This document shows positions 1-8,647 of a stretch of DNA of 33,026 nt, piece by piece. How positions within the stretch are numbered: the stretch's first letter is position 1; every line of letters starts with the position of its first letter. The stretch comes from Candidatus Zixiibacteriota bacterium (GTDB lineage Bacteria > Zixibacteria > MSB-5A5 > GN15 > FEB-12): the NCBI GenBank assembly GCA_040753875.1, contig JBFMDV010000037.1, forward strand, positions 1-33,026. Reading direction: 5' to 3'. The notes beneath the pieces are model-generated. The model saw only the letters and a list, made by a program, of their open reading frames with translations. It had not been told where the DNA came from and searched no databases. The position numbers and the translations under genes were made by a program.

Positions 1-125
1 AAGTCATAGAGCAATACGTGGAAAACCATAACCAAAACCCACGCGTTTTCGTATGGACGGCGCCAGTAGAGCGCATCATGGCGAAAATTGCCAAAAGTAA
101 AGAAGCGTTAGACGCAGGACACTAG
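1..125 (+). CDS. IS630-family transposase, C-terminal fragment (enters from left edge)
   Basis: The open frame enters from the left edge (first full codon at 3) and stops at TAG 123-125. Its 40 residues include 'YVENHNQNPRVFVWTA' followed by 'ERIMAKIAKSKEAL', the usual C-terminal end of IS630/Tc1-mariner-like DDE transposases (a 'Y.E.HN..P..FVWTA...I..K' pattern). The catalytic DDE residues lie outside the window. No terminal inverted repeat could be defined. The stop codon contains a TA dinucleotide, the target of this family, and the downstream protease reading frame begins in the same bases, so the element's end must be very near 125. Family assignment rests on this short tail only. Confidence 0.75.
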   Translation, partial: VIEQYVENHNQNPRVFVWTAPVERIMAKIAKSKEALDAGH

Positions 126-606
126 AAAGTACATTTCTTGGTTCTTCCTCATCTTTGGGGCCGTTGCAGTCATAAACTTCCTGCCCAATTTCCTCCAGGG
201 AGAACCAGCGCCGCTCGGGTTTTCGCCAACCACCGCCAACCTGCTAGGCTGGGCTTCCTTTGGGGGCCTGATGAGCGGGACCTCAGAAGAGATATTCTTT
301 CGCGGTCTCTTGCAGACTTTCCTGGCGCGGGCTTGGAAGAGCTCAATCAGGATATCAAAGTTGAAGGTGCCAACCGCAGGTCTGATCGCCGCGCTTATTT
401 TCGCCTACGCGCACATGGAGATCAATTTCACTCCATTCTCTGTGGACTTCAGCACCCTGCAGGTCACGTTGGCGTTTATCCTCGGCGTCTTTTACAGCAT
501 TGCCTACGAGCGAACCAGAAGTCTGATTGCGCCCGTCGTGAGTCACAACTTCGCAAACCTCGTCCAGTATCTTATTGCTGGCCTCACGCTGGCGCTCTAC
601 TCTTAG
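112..606 (+). CDS. CPBP-family intramembrane metalloprotease, probably 5'-truncated
   Basis: The C-terminal half of a CPBP (CAAX protease/bacteriocin-processing) membrane protease. The glutamate motif 'EEIFFRG' is encoded at about 286-306, the histidine motif 'FAYAHMEI' about 40 residues later, and a third conserved stretch 'VVSHNFANL' follows; these form the zinc site of the family. The frame is open upstream of the first ATG (271), back to a stop at 109-111. That upstream part encodes a hydrophobic segment, 'ISWFFLIFGAVAVINFL', so the protein does not really begin at 271. No ATG, GTG or TTG in frame precedes that segment. CPBP proteins usually have 200 or more residues with several membrane spans before the EE motif; here only about 55 residues precede it. 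The simplest reading is a gene beheaded by the adjacent IS630 element. An unusual start codon (ATT 133) cannot be excluded. Confidence 0.7.
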   Translation, partial: TQDTRKYISWFFLIFGAVAVINFLPNFLQGEPAPLGFSPTTANLLGWASFGGLMSGTSEEIFFRGLLQTFLARAWKSSIRISKLKVPTAGLIAALIFAYAHMEINFTPFSVDFSTLQVTLAFILGVFYSIAYERTRSLIAPVVSHNFANLVQYLIAGLTLALYS

Positions 607-854
607 TTGGATGCGCGTAAGCACTACAAGTGACGTCCAAGAGGTAGAGAAAAAGACAGCAGCAATGCAAATCTCCTTGTGCGTCGCCTCCAAGAGATAC
701 CAATCATCCGGTTCCTGGTGTGAGGTGGCTTCCTCGTCAACCCAGTCCTCTTCCCAGGACATGGCACGGCGGACGGTTACTCTGCGGGTCGCACTGGCCT
801 CTGGAACTGGTGTTGTTAAACAGCCGGTTAGAAAGGGGTTGCACTTGTGAAAAG

Positions 855-927
855 CTCCCCCGGCTGGACTCGAACCAGCGACCCGCTGATTAACAGTCAG
901 CTGCTCTACCGACTGAGCTACAGGGGA
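855..927 (-). tRNA. tRNA-Asn (GUU)
   Basis: A 73-nt cloverleaf on the minus strand. The acceptor stem pairs 921-927 with 856-862 (seven pairs, one G-U). The D arm contains the usual AGTCGGTA loop. The anticodon arm (885-901) has loop CTGTTAA with anticodon GTT. The T arm (863-879) carries the TTCGAGT loop. The discriminator base is G (855), and CCA is not encoded. The 248 bases between the protease fragment and this gene hold nothing I can recognise. Confidence 0.96.
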
Positions 928-974
928 GTTACAAAACAACACGTAATGTCCTTCCCGTTTCCGGGCAAGGCGAT

Positions 975-1002
975 AGTATACCCCTTTTTGGCAAGATGTC
1001 AA
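975..1002 (-). promoter_or_regulatory. sigma-70 promoter of tRNA-Asn
   Basis: On the minus strand TTGACA (997-1002) and TATACT (975-980) are separated by 16 bases, a near-consensus housekeeping promoter. Transcription would start near 968, about 40 nt before the tRNA. The 288 bases from 1003 to 1290 contain no convincing gene or structure. Confidence 0.85.
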
Positions 1003-1290
1003 TTCCTTTTGCGGGCCGGATCGGTTCCGGCACGAAGCCACAAAGGTACATTGCACCCGCCCGCGCCTACACAGCAATCGACAGTCACGGGTGGTTTCAA
1101 CTCATCGAGGCGATCGGCTCTCTCCACGATCCAGCAAGCGCAACTTCAGAACGACTGCGATATCGATCAATCGCACATCTTGCGACACCGAAATTCGCTT
1201 CGGCGTCCGTGATCTCGACTCACACGATATCAATTGCTCGTCTCGACACACTCCCACCACGCCTTGGTGTGAAAAATAGACAAAAAGGTC

Positions 1291-1319
1291 TTGACAAGGG
1301 AACCCGGGGAGAGTATGCT
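1291..1319 (+). promoter_or_regulatory. strong sigma-70 promoter driving the leader and the 1591-aa surface protein
   Basis: TTGACA (1291-1296), a 17-base spacer and TATGCT (1314-1319). The predicted start is near 1326, some 725 nt ahead of the next convincing start codon, so it drives either a separate RNA or a very long leader. Confidence 0.75.
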
Positions 1320-1325
1320 ATTTAC

Positions 1326-2040
1326 AAAGGTGGATCCGACCGTCCTTCTACTTGCGGCTCGTATGGGCCGTAGTCGGACATCCGTGGGCTAGGGACGGAG
1401 GAAAGGTGCCAATTGGTTGGGTACCGCTTCGGCAGAGTCCGAGGCGCAATTGAGCATGGGTTCTTCCAGGGGCGTGAGGTTTTCATACTCGATTGTATCC
1501 CCTTGGTGGGCAGTATGCCCTCTAATCATCCAACCATAGGATTTGGTTCCTGCCGCCGTTAATTCCGGTGCGAGCAGAAGCTTGCCCGTTTACGCGGAAG
1601 GAGGTGAGTCAGGCTCAAACACGCATCAGCCTGGCAGGCGGTCTTCGTACCGATCTGTCACGGCAAATCTACGATCACTTGGAACCAGGACGAGGAAGAA
1701 GGTAAGGCCACAGCGATTGGGTAACGAGAGTTGATGAACTCTACGGAATAAAATAAGCACCGTCAGGCACAGGTTAGAGACGGAATCTGGGTACTGATTT
1801 CATTCTATCCATATGCCCGACAGCGCCCTACATTCAAAATATACAGACATATCCTCCATCACACAAGCTAAAACGCTGTGTGGGTTGTGGCTTGTCCTGA
1901 TACCCCGTCCGTAACTCCGAAAGGAGGCGGGTACCAGAACAACTCGATTTCGTGACCTTCGCCCCACGTTACGTGGCGCGAACTCAAGAAGGATCATAAC
2001 CACCGACATCGCTTGCGATGTTCGGTGACACGTGTAATGG
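1326..2040 (+). ncRNA. candidate structured leader / non-coding RNA, unknown family
   Basis: About 715 nt with no convincing gene between a strong promoter and the surface-protein gene, rich in local hairpins. GGAT-CCGAC (1332-1340) pairs with GTCGG-ATCC (1373-1383, two-base bulge) and encloses CGGCTC-GTAT-GGGCCG (1355-1370). CGCTTCGG (1425-1432) pairs with CCGAGGCG (1439-1446), flanked by CAATTG on both sides. CTCC-GAAA-GGAG (1915-1926) lies inside TACCC (1901-1905)/GGGTA (1929-1933). CCACG-TTA-CGTGG (1964-1976) lies inside CCTTC (1956-1960)/GAAGG (1988-1992). It does not match RNase P, tmRNA, 6S, SRP or a riboswitch consensus that I know. Small reading frames exist, for example GTG after AAGGAGG near 1603, but have no recognisable product. 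It could be one long 5' UTR or a processed small RNA plus a UTR. Confidence 0.35.
2001..2027 (+). promoter_or_regulatory. 12-bp hairpin just upstream of the ribosome binding site
   Basis: CACCGA-CATCGC (2001-2012) pairs perfectly with GCGATG-TCGGTG (2015-2020 and 2022-2027), with one bulged T and a tiny loop. It ends 11 bases before the GGAGG (2039-2043) of the surface-protein gene. There is no T-run, so it is not an intrinsic terminator. It could control translation or stabilise the message. Confidence 0.55.
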
Positions 2041-2052
2041 AGGAATTTGGCA

Positions 2053-5000
2053 ATGTCTTTTCCCTATAGAAAAGTATTGCAGGTAATGGCAATCTGCCTG
2101 GCGCTGGCGGTACCGTCATTTGCCCAGTATTCCACATTCGTAGTGGACGACAATGGCGATCCGCTGACGACATTTCCGACGCTGGCTCAGGCACTCACGA
2201 CGGCGCAGACCTATCCGAACGGTCCGCACAAGATCGTGATCATGGCCGGCGCCTACTCCGACTACAATCTCACCTATGACCCGACCAAGGTCGATGAGAT
2301 CTATGGCGACCCGGCCGCCGCTGTCGGAGACATTGTATTCACGTCTCCCGCGGGCACCAACAACTTCATCACCGCCGGTACCAATCTTCAGATCCGTCAC
2401 ATGACGCTCGACGGATATAAGGGGATTGGCGTTCTGGTGAACGGCAACGGTGTCACGGTCGAAGACATGGTGATCGTTGGGGGCAGCGGTTACGGTGTCT
2501 ACCTCAACGGTGTGAGCGGGGTTCTGGTACAGAATCTCGCTCTATCCAACCTGGACATCGGCGTATATTCGGCTTCAGCCACCGGTTCGACGGTACAGGA
2601 CTGCTCGATGGACAACTGCGGCTATGGCGCCGCCCTGTACAACTTCACGGGCGGCGGTGTTGTGGACAACCTTGACGTTTTCAAGGGGAACTACGGCATC
2701 TATCTCGACGGTGGCACAAGCGGTGCTGTGGTTAAGCACTGCACGGTCGATTCAGCGGGCATTTATGGCGTCTGGCTCAACGCAGTCGGAAGCAGTAATG
2801 TCGACAGCTCGCTGGTCCACGCTTCCGGAAACTACGGCATTGTGGTGACCAATTCAGCGTTCAGTCCCAACTGGATCCGTTTTAATTGTCTCATCAACAA
2901 TGGCGGTGCCGGCAGCCAGGGCTACGATGACGGTGCTCTCGCGAGCCTCTGGACGGGCAACTTCTACTCGGATCAGGTCTACACCATGGCGCCGGGCCTT
3001 ATTACCGACGCCAATCCACAGAAGTACCTGTTGACCGCCAGCACCAGTGCGACGACCTACAACCTTGGCGACATTATCCCAGTGGACTTCGAGTGGGCCA
3101 TGCCGGCCTGCGGAGGCTTGGACAGCCAGTTGACGGCGGCGTACAATTTTACGGTCAATTTCGACAATACCAAGCTGGCCTATGTTGCCGCTTCGGCAGA
3201 CTATGATGGCGCCTATCTTGGCCCGGCGCCGCCGGCGCTGTACACCAACATCGTTGTTGGCGCCAGCGACCTGACGTTTGCGGCGGCCAACTTCACCACC
3301 CCAGGTGTCAATGGGGGTCGTCTGGGGTTTGCCAATTTCGAAGTGATCGGTGCCAATACGACGACGTCGTTCAGTTTCTCGGGCGTGGATTTCCGCGATC
3401 CGGGGAACAACCCGCTGCCGTTTGGCACTTCGGCGGGCACTCTGACTCTGGTCGACAATGTCGCACCAGTGATGGTGTCACTCACGGCCAACAATCCGGC
3501 CGGTGATGATACCTATTCGGATGGTTCCGTGGCCGGTCCCGGTCCTTTCCTAAAACTGTATCTGACGATGTCGGCCACCGACAACTTCGACCTGGACAAG
3601 TTCCAGTGGAACTCCAACGGTGGTGCCTGGAGCGACTGGATCCCAGTTCCGGGAGTGCACCCGCTCACCGCAGGAACCGGCGGCCCGACGCAGTACGATT
3701 TCGTATGGCTTGCTCTTCCTGAGGGCACCCACACGGCCGGCGTGCGCGTGAAAGATGCCGCCGGACTCGTGTCGAACGAAATGTTCTATACGTACACGAT
3801 CGATCGCACTGCGCCGGTGTTGACCTCGCTCACGCTTCAGGATTATGACAACTGCAACGTGAATATCAACTATACCAACGCGGCGTTAGTGAAAGTCGAT
3901 TTCGCAGCTTCCGGCGATATGTTTGAGATCGAGTACAACGGCGGCCCGGGGAGGGTCCCGTATGCCGATCCCGACGACTTCACGCTCAGCGGCGGTGCCG
4001 GCGGCAAGACTGTCACTGCATACTTGTTCGACAAGTACAACAACCGGAGCAGTCAAGCCACCGACAACATCACTCTCGACCTGACCGCCCCCGCGCCGAC
4101 GGGTTGGGGCTTTGCTCTTAACAAGACAAACTCCACAAGCGTCAGCGGAACCTACACGTCCGCAGGTTCCGGAGCCGTGCAGCTTGCGGTCTCCGAGGAC
4201 CCGGACAGTCTTGTGTGTGGCTCGCCCCTCTGGCAGGCGCTTGGATCTCCGGTGTCAGTCACCTTGAGTTCTGGCGACGGGATGAAGTACGTCTACTTCG
4301 CCACTCGGGATTATGCCGGGAACATCAGCACACCGCTGATGGACTCGATAGAACTCGACCAGACGCCCGTGACGATCACTGCGTACGACCTCCAGGATGT
4401 GGGTGACTTTGATTGCACCGAGAACGGGTCGATTGAAGCTGTCTACGCCTGGTCAGGACCTGGCGCCACAACGCTTCAGTGGTCATACGATAACATAACA
4501 TGGGGCTTCTGGAAGAACCTGACCGCTTTGCCGTCACCCGATTCGACTGCCGGCGGCGTTGTCACGCCGAATGCGTGGAATCTGCTGTATATCCGGATCG
4601 TCGATGATGTCGGTAACATCAGCACAGCGGCTCTGGACAGTATCTTCTACGATGCCGCAGCGCCTACGCTTGGCGGCATAGTAGTGGCGGATGCTGCTTC
4701 GACGGCCACGCCTCCTGCCGAGATGGCTGGTGTGACCAACAGCACTACCTTCCTGCTCAAGCTGTCGGGTCTGAGTGCCGATATCACGGCACTGAAGATC
4801 TCCGAGGATGGCGGCGCGACCTACACCGAGTACGCCGTCAGCTTTGGAGGCGCGGCAACGTTCGACTACAGCTACACCTGGAGCGTTGCTCCGGCTGAAT
4901 GTGCGTGGTTGGCCGGGGCCGTGAAGACGGTGGATTGCGCCGGCAACGAATCGGCGCCAGTCGCCTTCTCGGTGTACTTCGACTTCACTTCCGGACCGGT

Positions 5001-6828
5001 CATCACGTCCTACACCGGTCCCGCCATGACCAACAACCCGACCGTCACGCTTAATATCGCGGCTACGGACAACTGCTGGCCCGGCACGCCGTGGTTGATG
5101 AGATTCGGCGAGGGTTCGTTGAGCGGTGTACCATGGGAGCCGTTTGCCATCACGAAGTCTTTCACGTTCACACCCGGTGACGGCTACAGGACGGTCAACA
5201 TGGATGTGGCCGATATCGGCGGCAATCTCGCCTCCGGCTCTGTCACCATCTATCTGGATCAGACAGCACCAGGTCCCGGAACGTTCGTGATCACCGGACC
5301 TAACCCGTTGTCTGCCCCGGGCTACACGGACAATCTCGCCGGCAATACGGCGGCCATTACGTGGGATGCTGACGTGGTGACCATGTGGATCCAGAACTCC
5401 GACGGTTCTAATGCGACCGGACCGATTCCGGCTGCGTCACCGCACGCGCTGGCGCCACTGTCGCCTGCCGGTGTGGGGTTGAAAACCGTCAACTACTGGT
5501 TCCTCGATTTGGCGGGTAACTGGAGCCCGATGTACAGCGCTTCGATCGACTACTCCAACGTCCCGCCGGCGCCTCCGACAACCGCAGTCGGAATACCGAT
5601 GGCGAGCACGAAGCTGATGTGGACGCCGGTCGTCGATGCCAAGTCGTACTACATCAGGTCGAATCGACAGAACCAGTATCCGCTCTATCCGGATCCGGTG
5701 CCACCGCATCCGCTGACGTTCTCGGAAGGGAACCCAGTGGGCGAGACCGCGGACACGTTCTTCGTGTTCCCGGGTCCAGGTCCGGATATCTACTCGTTCT
5801 CGATCTGGACGCTGAGCAAACACGGTCTGTGGTCGCCATGGCCGAACGTTCAGGTGACAGCCACCAACTACATCCTTGGTGATTTCTATCCGACGCCGGA
5901 TGGATGCATCAAGTTCACCGATGAGTTTGGTGCGCTGGCCTCGGCGTACAGCCAGTCGACCGGCGATCCCGGGTTCAATATGTATCTGGATATCGCACCG
6001 ACTATCGATGCCACCGCGACCGGATACCCGATCCCCGACGGCACGATCGATTTCGAAGATCTGGTGATCTTCGCCATCAACTATGACTCGTATGCGTGCG
6101 GAAGCACCACGAAGTCGACCAGCGGCAATGCGATCCCGAATACGGCCAAGCCGACGACCGATCCCGTCGCAGTGGAAGTGGTCGTGCCCTCGGCGGCCCT
6201 GGCCGGTTCCGAGGTGGTGTTGCCCGTGATGGTGCGGGATCAGCAGGCGGTCAAGGGGTATCACGTGATTCTGGACTACAACACCGATAACTTCGAGCTC
6301 GTTGCCGTGGAATCCGGCAAGGGGTACGAGGCGGTGGCGCAGTCCTTCTTCTTCTTTGCGAAGGATGCCTCGAACATCGATGTCAGCGGCGTGGTGTTGG
6401 GCAGCAACGTCACGTTCACTGACCCCGAGCTGTTCCGCGTTATTCTCCGTGCCAAAACCACTGGCGCGGTAGACCTGACCGGTCAGGAACTGACATTCCG
6501 CGATCGGCAGAACCAGGACATCAAGGCAGATCTGAGTCTCACCCGGACCGCGGGTGTCAATCTGCCTACTGAGTACTCGTTGTCTCAGAACTATCCGAAC
6601 CCGTTCAACCCGGCGACGACCATCGAACTGGCGCTGCCGCAGGCGGGTCGGTATAAGCTGACCATTTACAACGTCCTCGGACAGGTGGTGGAATCTGTCG
6701 AAGGATTCTCCGAGGCCGGCGTAGTCCACTACGTGTGGGACGCGAGCCGTGAATGTTCCGGCGTCTACCTGTATAGGCTGGAGGCCGGCACTTTCGAAGC
6801 CACCCGAAAGATGATACTCCTGAAGTAA
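2053..6828 (+). CDS. Secreted multidomain surface protein: beta-helix, Ig-like repeats, dockerin, cohesin, T9SS type A sorting domain
   Basis: 1591 residues, probably an exported adhesin or matrix protein. ATG 2053 is chosen because GGAGG (2039-2043) lies 9 bases upstream; an in-frame TTG at 2047 is too close. Visible in order: a signal peptide (cut near 'SFAQ'); a right-handed parallel beta-helix at about 85-300 with many 'YGVYLNG/YGIYLDG' turns; a cohesin-like beta domain at about 325-470; repeated Ig-like domains at about 470-1250, many beginning 'D.TAP'; a dockerin-like pair of Ca-binding loops at about 1275-1350 ('GDFYPTPDGCIKFTDEF', 'PDGTIDFEDLVIF'); a second cohesin-like domain at about 1370-1495; and a C-terminal T9SS type A sorting domain from about 1505 ('NYPNPFNP', 'YNVLGQVV', 'SGVYLYRL', ending MILLK). 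The sorting domain points to export by the type IX system and surface attachment. The gene follows the long structured leader. The ligand is unknown. Confidence 0.9.
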   Translation: MSFPYRKVLQVMAICLALAVPSFAQYSTFVVDDNGDPLTTFPTLAQALTTAQTYPNGPHKIVIMAGAYSDYNLTYDPTKVDEIYGDPAAAVGDIVFTSPAGTNNFITAGTNLQIRHMTLDGYKGIGVLVNGNGVTVEDMVIVGGSGYGVYLNGVSGVLVQNLALSNLDIGVYSASATGSTVQDCSMDNCGYGAALYNFTGGGVVDNLDVFKGNYGIYLDGGTSGAVVKHCTVDSAGIYGVWLNAVGSSNVDSSLVHASGNYGIVVTNSAFSPNWIRFNCLINNGGAGSQGYDDGALASLWTGNFYSDQVYTMAPGLITDANPQKYLLTASTSATTYNLGDIIPVDFEWAMPACGGLDSQLTAAYNFTVNFDNTKLAYVAASADYDGAYLGPAPPALYTNIVVGASDLTFAAANFTTPGVNGGRLGFANFEVIGANTTTSFSFSGVDFRDPGNNPLPFGTSAGTLTLVDNVAPVMVSLTANNPAGDDTYSDGSVAGPGPFLKLYLTMSATDNFDLDKFQWNSNGGAWSDWIPVPGVHPLTAGTGGPTQYDFVWLALPEGTHTAGVRVKDAAGLVSNEMFYTYTIDRTAPVLTSLTLQDYDNCNVNINYTNAALVKVDFAASGDMFEIEYNGGPGRVPYADPDDFTLSGGAGGKTVTAYLFDKYNNRSSQATDNITLDLTAPAPTGWGFALNKTNSTSVSGTYTSAGSGAVQLAVSEDPDSLVCGSPLWQALGSPVSVTLSSGDGMKYVYFATRDYAGNISTPLMDSIELDQTPVTITAYDLQDVGDFDCTENGSIEAVYAWSGPGATTLQWSYDNITWGFWKNLTALPSPDSTAGGVVTPNAWNLLYIRIVDDVGNISTAALDSIFYDAAAPTLGGIVVADAASTATPPAEMAGVTNSTTFLLKLSGLSADITALKISEDGGATYTEYAVSFGGAATFDYSYTWSVAPAECAWLAGAVKTVDCAGNESAPVAFSVYFDFTSGPVITSYTGPAMTNNPTVTLNIAATDNCWPGTPWLMRFGEGSLSGVPWEPFAITKSFTFTPGDGYRTVNMDVADIGGNLASGSVTIYLDQTAPGPGTFVITGPNPLSAPGYTDNLAGNTAAITWDADVVTMWIQNSDGSNATGPIPAASPHALAPLSPAGVGLKTVNYWFLDLAGNWSPMYSASIDYSNVPPAPPTTAVGIPMASTKLMWTPVVDAKSYYIRSNRQNQYPLYPDPVPPHPLTFSEGNPVGETADTFFVFPGPGPDIYSFSIWTLSKHGLWSPWPNVQVTATNYILGDFYPTPDGCIKFTDEFGALASAYSQSTGDPGFNMYLDIAPTIDATATGYPIPDGTIDFEDLVIFAINYDSYACGSTTKSTSGNAIPNTAKPTTDPVAVEVVVPSAALAGSEVVLPVMVRDQQAVKGYHVILDYNTDNFELVAVESGKGYEAVAQSFFFFAKDASNIDVSGVVLGSNVTFTDPELFRVILRAKTTGAVDLTGQELTFRDRQNQDIKADLSLTRTAGVNLPTEYSLSQNYPNPFNPATTIELALPQAGRYKLTIYNVLGQVVESVEGFSEAGVVHYVWDASRECSGVYLYRLEAGTFEATRKMILLK

Positions 6829-6856
6829 TCATTCGGGTCGGGTAAGACGGGGACCA

Positions 6857-6878
6857 GGGGAACCCGCAAGGGTTCCCC
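6857..6878 (+). terminator. GNRA-capped hairpin after the surface-protein gene
   Basis: GGGGAACCC (6857-6865), loop GCAA, GGGTTCCCC (6870-6878): nine perfect pairs. No T-run follows, so it may be a weak terminator, a 3'-end stabiliser or an intercistronic processing site before the gene at 6926. Confidence 0.45.
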
Positions 6879-6925
6879 CTCCCTAAGAGTAATCGGCCCC
6901 GCCGCCCGCCCGCACTGGAGGAAAC

Positions 6926-8443
6926 ATGCTTATGAACAAAACGTCTTATCCGGCGGTGCTCGCCTTCATGCTCATGATTCTGCTGAGCGCCGGGAGCGCC
7001 GAAAGTGCCAAGATATTTCTCATGCCTGACAGCGTCATTCTCACCAATCCGATCGGGACCGACGTCTACCTCGAATTGCAGGTGGATGCGGCTACAACCA
7101 ATTTTAAGCTGTTTCAGGTCCTGATTGCCTTTGACGCTACCAAACTTGACGCCAGTCTGATCGATGCCGTCCACATTCAGGAAGGGGCATTGTTCCCGTC
7201 GTCGGGCGCCCAGACGGTGTTCAACTACAGACTTGAATCTGGCAATACGGTGCTGGTGATTGAAGGCCTGATCCTGGGGTACGGGATCGCGGTCAACGGT
7301 CCCGGCACCGTAGCCAGTTTGACCTTCAGAGTGATCGACACCGGCCGCGTGGGGCTCGACATCCTGAGCCATGACACGCGCGATGTCAACAACGTGCCGT
7401 TTCAAAGTGATGCCTCCGGATCGGTGCTGCTTTTGAATTATCCCCCCACGCCGTTTCCGCTTGACGTACCGCCAGCCAACGGTTCAGTGTTGGGGACCGC
7501 TTGTCCCGGCGACAGCATAACCTGCTGGTGGGGCACCTCACGGTCCGTGTACGCCGGCGAATCGGTCCGCTATAAGCTCGAGGTGAGCAGCTTGCCGACG
7601 TTTACGCCCCCTACGACCGTGACGCGGGACAATCTCACCGATACGCTCGCCAAAGTGCCGGTAACCCAGGGCGGCAAATACTACTGGCGGGTTACCGCGC
7701 GGGGCACCATCCACAACTGGACGCGTCTGTCTACGCCGCCACTGGACTCGTTCGCCTTTGTCATCACGCCGGATCCCGATGCCGATGGCAAGGCGACCCC
7801 TTGCGACAACTGTCCGACTGCCGCCAACGCCAATCAGCAGGATACTGACGGCGACGGTGACGGCGACGCGTGCGATAACTGCGTGACTATCAGCAATCCG
7901 GATCAGGCCGACTCCGATGCCGATGGGGTCGGGAACGCATGCGACAACTGTCCCACCGTGGCCAACACCAACCAGGCCGATAGCGACGCCGATGGCTTCG
8001 GTGACGCGTGCGACAATTGCAGACTCATCAGCAATCCCAATCAAGCCGACGCCGACGCCGACAACGTCGGCGACGTATGCGACAACTGCCCCAGCGTGCC
8101 GAACACGAACCAGGCAGACGGCGATGGTGACGGTGTCGGGCATGCGTGCGACAACTGCCCACTGGTACCGAACCCCGATCAGGCGGACCAGGATCAGGAC
8201 GGGATCGGTGACGTCTGCGACGGCTGCTGCCTGATGCTGACCGGTAATGCCGATGGCGATGCGAATGACGTGGTCGATATTTCTGACCTGTCCGTATTGG
8301 TCGATTATCTCTTTTTCGGGGGGAGCATTTCGGCCTGTTTTCAGGAAAACGATGTCGATCGGTCCGGCTCAGTCGACATATCGGATCTGCAGAAGTTGAT
8401 AGATTTTCTGTTCTTCGGCGCAAATCTGCCGGCCTGTCCATGA
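6926..8443 (+). CDS. Secreted cohesin-like / thrombospondin type 3 repeat / dockerin protein
   Basis: 505 residues with an N-terminal signal peptide ('LAFMLMILLSAGSAES'). Residues about 30-170 look like a cohesin-fold beta domain ('FQVLIAFDATKLDAS', 'GTVASLTFRVIDTG'). An Ig/fibronectin-like region follows to about 285. Residues about 290-432 are a run of thrombospondin type 3 repeats of the 'CDNCP..NP.QAD.D.DG.GDAC' pattern, which bind calcium. The last 70 residues hold two dockerin-like loops ('NADGDANDVVDISDLSVL', 'DVDRSGSVDISDLQKL'), each followed by 'FLFF' or 'YLFF'. GGAGG (6917-6921) is 4 bases from ATG 6926 and 10 from ATG 6932, so either start is possible. There is no T9SS sorting domain. 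It is probably co-transcribed with, or read through from, the upstream surface-protein gene. Confidence 0.88.
   Translation: MLMNKTSYPAVLAFMLMILLSAGSAESAKIFLMPDSVILTNPIGTDVYLELQVDAATTNFKLFQVLIAFDATKLDASLIDAVHIQEGALFPSSGAQTVFNYRLESGNTVLVIEGLILGYGIAVNGPGTVASLTFRVIDTGRVGLDILSHDTRDVNNVPFQSDASGSVLLLNYPPTPFPLDVPPANGSVLGTACPGDSITCWWGTSRSVYAGESVRYKLEVSSLPTFTPPTTVTRDNLTDTLAKVPVTQGGKYYWRVTARGTIHNWTRLSTPPLDSFAFVITPDPDADGKATPCDNCPTAANANQQDTDGDGDGDACDNCVTISNPDQADSDADGVGNACDNCPTVANTNQADSDADGFGDACDNCRLISNPNQADADADNVGDVCDNCPSVPNTNQADGDGDGVGHACDNCPLVPNPDQADQDQDGIGDVCDGCCLMLTGNADGDANDVVDISDLSVLVDYLFFGGSISACFQENDVDRSGSVDISDLQKLIDFLFFGANLPACP
7802..8225 (+). repeat. In-gene tandem repeat encoding thrombospondin type 3 modules
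   Basis: Six degenerate units of about 69-72 bp, each opening with TGCGACAACTG or a variant and encoding 'CDNC....NP.QAD.D.D..GD'. The copies differ mostly at third positions and acidic codons, so this is an old protein repeat and not a recent DNA duplication. Confidence 0.85.
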
Positions 8444-8493
8444 GGGTTCTTGCACAGGACCGGAAAGCGCTGTGCGCGCCGCGGAACGGACTA

Positions 8494-8544
8494 AGGAGGG
8501 TGGTTCACACTCAGGGGCCTACACCACCCTCCTGACGTTTTTTT
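8494..8544 (+). terminator. Rho-independent terminator
   Basis: AGGAGGGTGGT (8494-8504) pairs perfectly with ACCACCCTCCT (8523-8533) over 11 bp. A run of seven T follows at 8538-8544. It separates the surface-protein genes from the sigma-factor operon. Confidence 0.85.
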
Positions 8545-8583
8545 GAATCCGTGCACGGCCATCAAACGCAACACTAATCTTCT

Positions 8584-8611
8584 TTGTCACCGGCCATTTC
8601 CACCGTATCTT
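8584..8611 (+). promoter_or_regulatory. Promoter of the sigma/anti-sigma/CHAT/S8 operon
   Basis: TTGTCA (8584-8589), 16 bases, TATCTT (8606-8611): a good sigma-70-like match 37 bases before the ATG. I see no obvious ECF-type (GGAAC/CGTC) pair, so autoregulation by the operon's own sigma factor is not evident from sequence. Confidence 0.6.
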
Positions 8612-8647
8612 AGAACGGATGCCGGCATGCGGCTCCTCTGATACTCT

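Noticed and set aside
575-850. 91-aa plus-strand open frame between the protease fragment and the tRNA
   Set aside because: It overlaps the protease end, is low in recognisable structure, has no ribosome site and shows no known motif.
355-1077. 240-aa minus-strand open frame across the tRNA and protease fragment
   Set aside because: It runs through the tRNA gene and antisense to the CPBP motifs, has no ribosome site and no recognisable domain.
1398-1405. GAGGAAAG, which is part of the conserved P4 region of RNase P RNA
   Set aside because: The bases after it (GTGCC) do not continue the consensus, and no matching 3' P4 strand is found downstream.
5437-6729. 430-aa minus-strand open frame
   Set aside because: It is antisense to the cohesin/dockerin/T9SS part of the large surface protein, is extremely Arg/His-rich and has no domain: a codon-bias shadow.
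7802-8225. Regular tandem repeats that might be a CRISPR array
   Set aside because: The units are 69-72 bp, all within one reading frame, degenerate, and encode thrombospondin type 3 repeats. There are no unique spacers between identical repeats.
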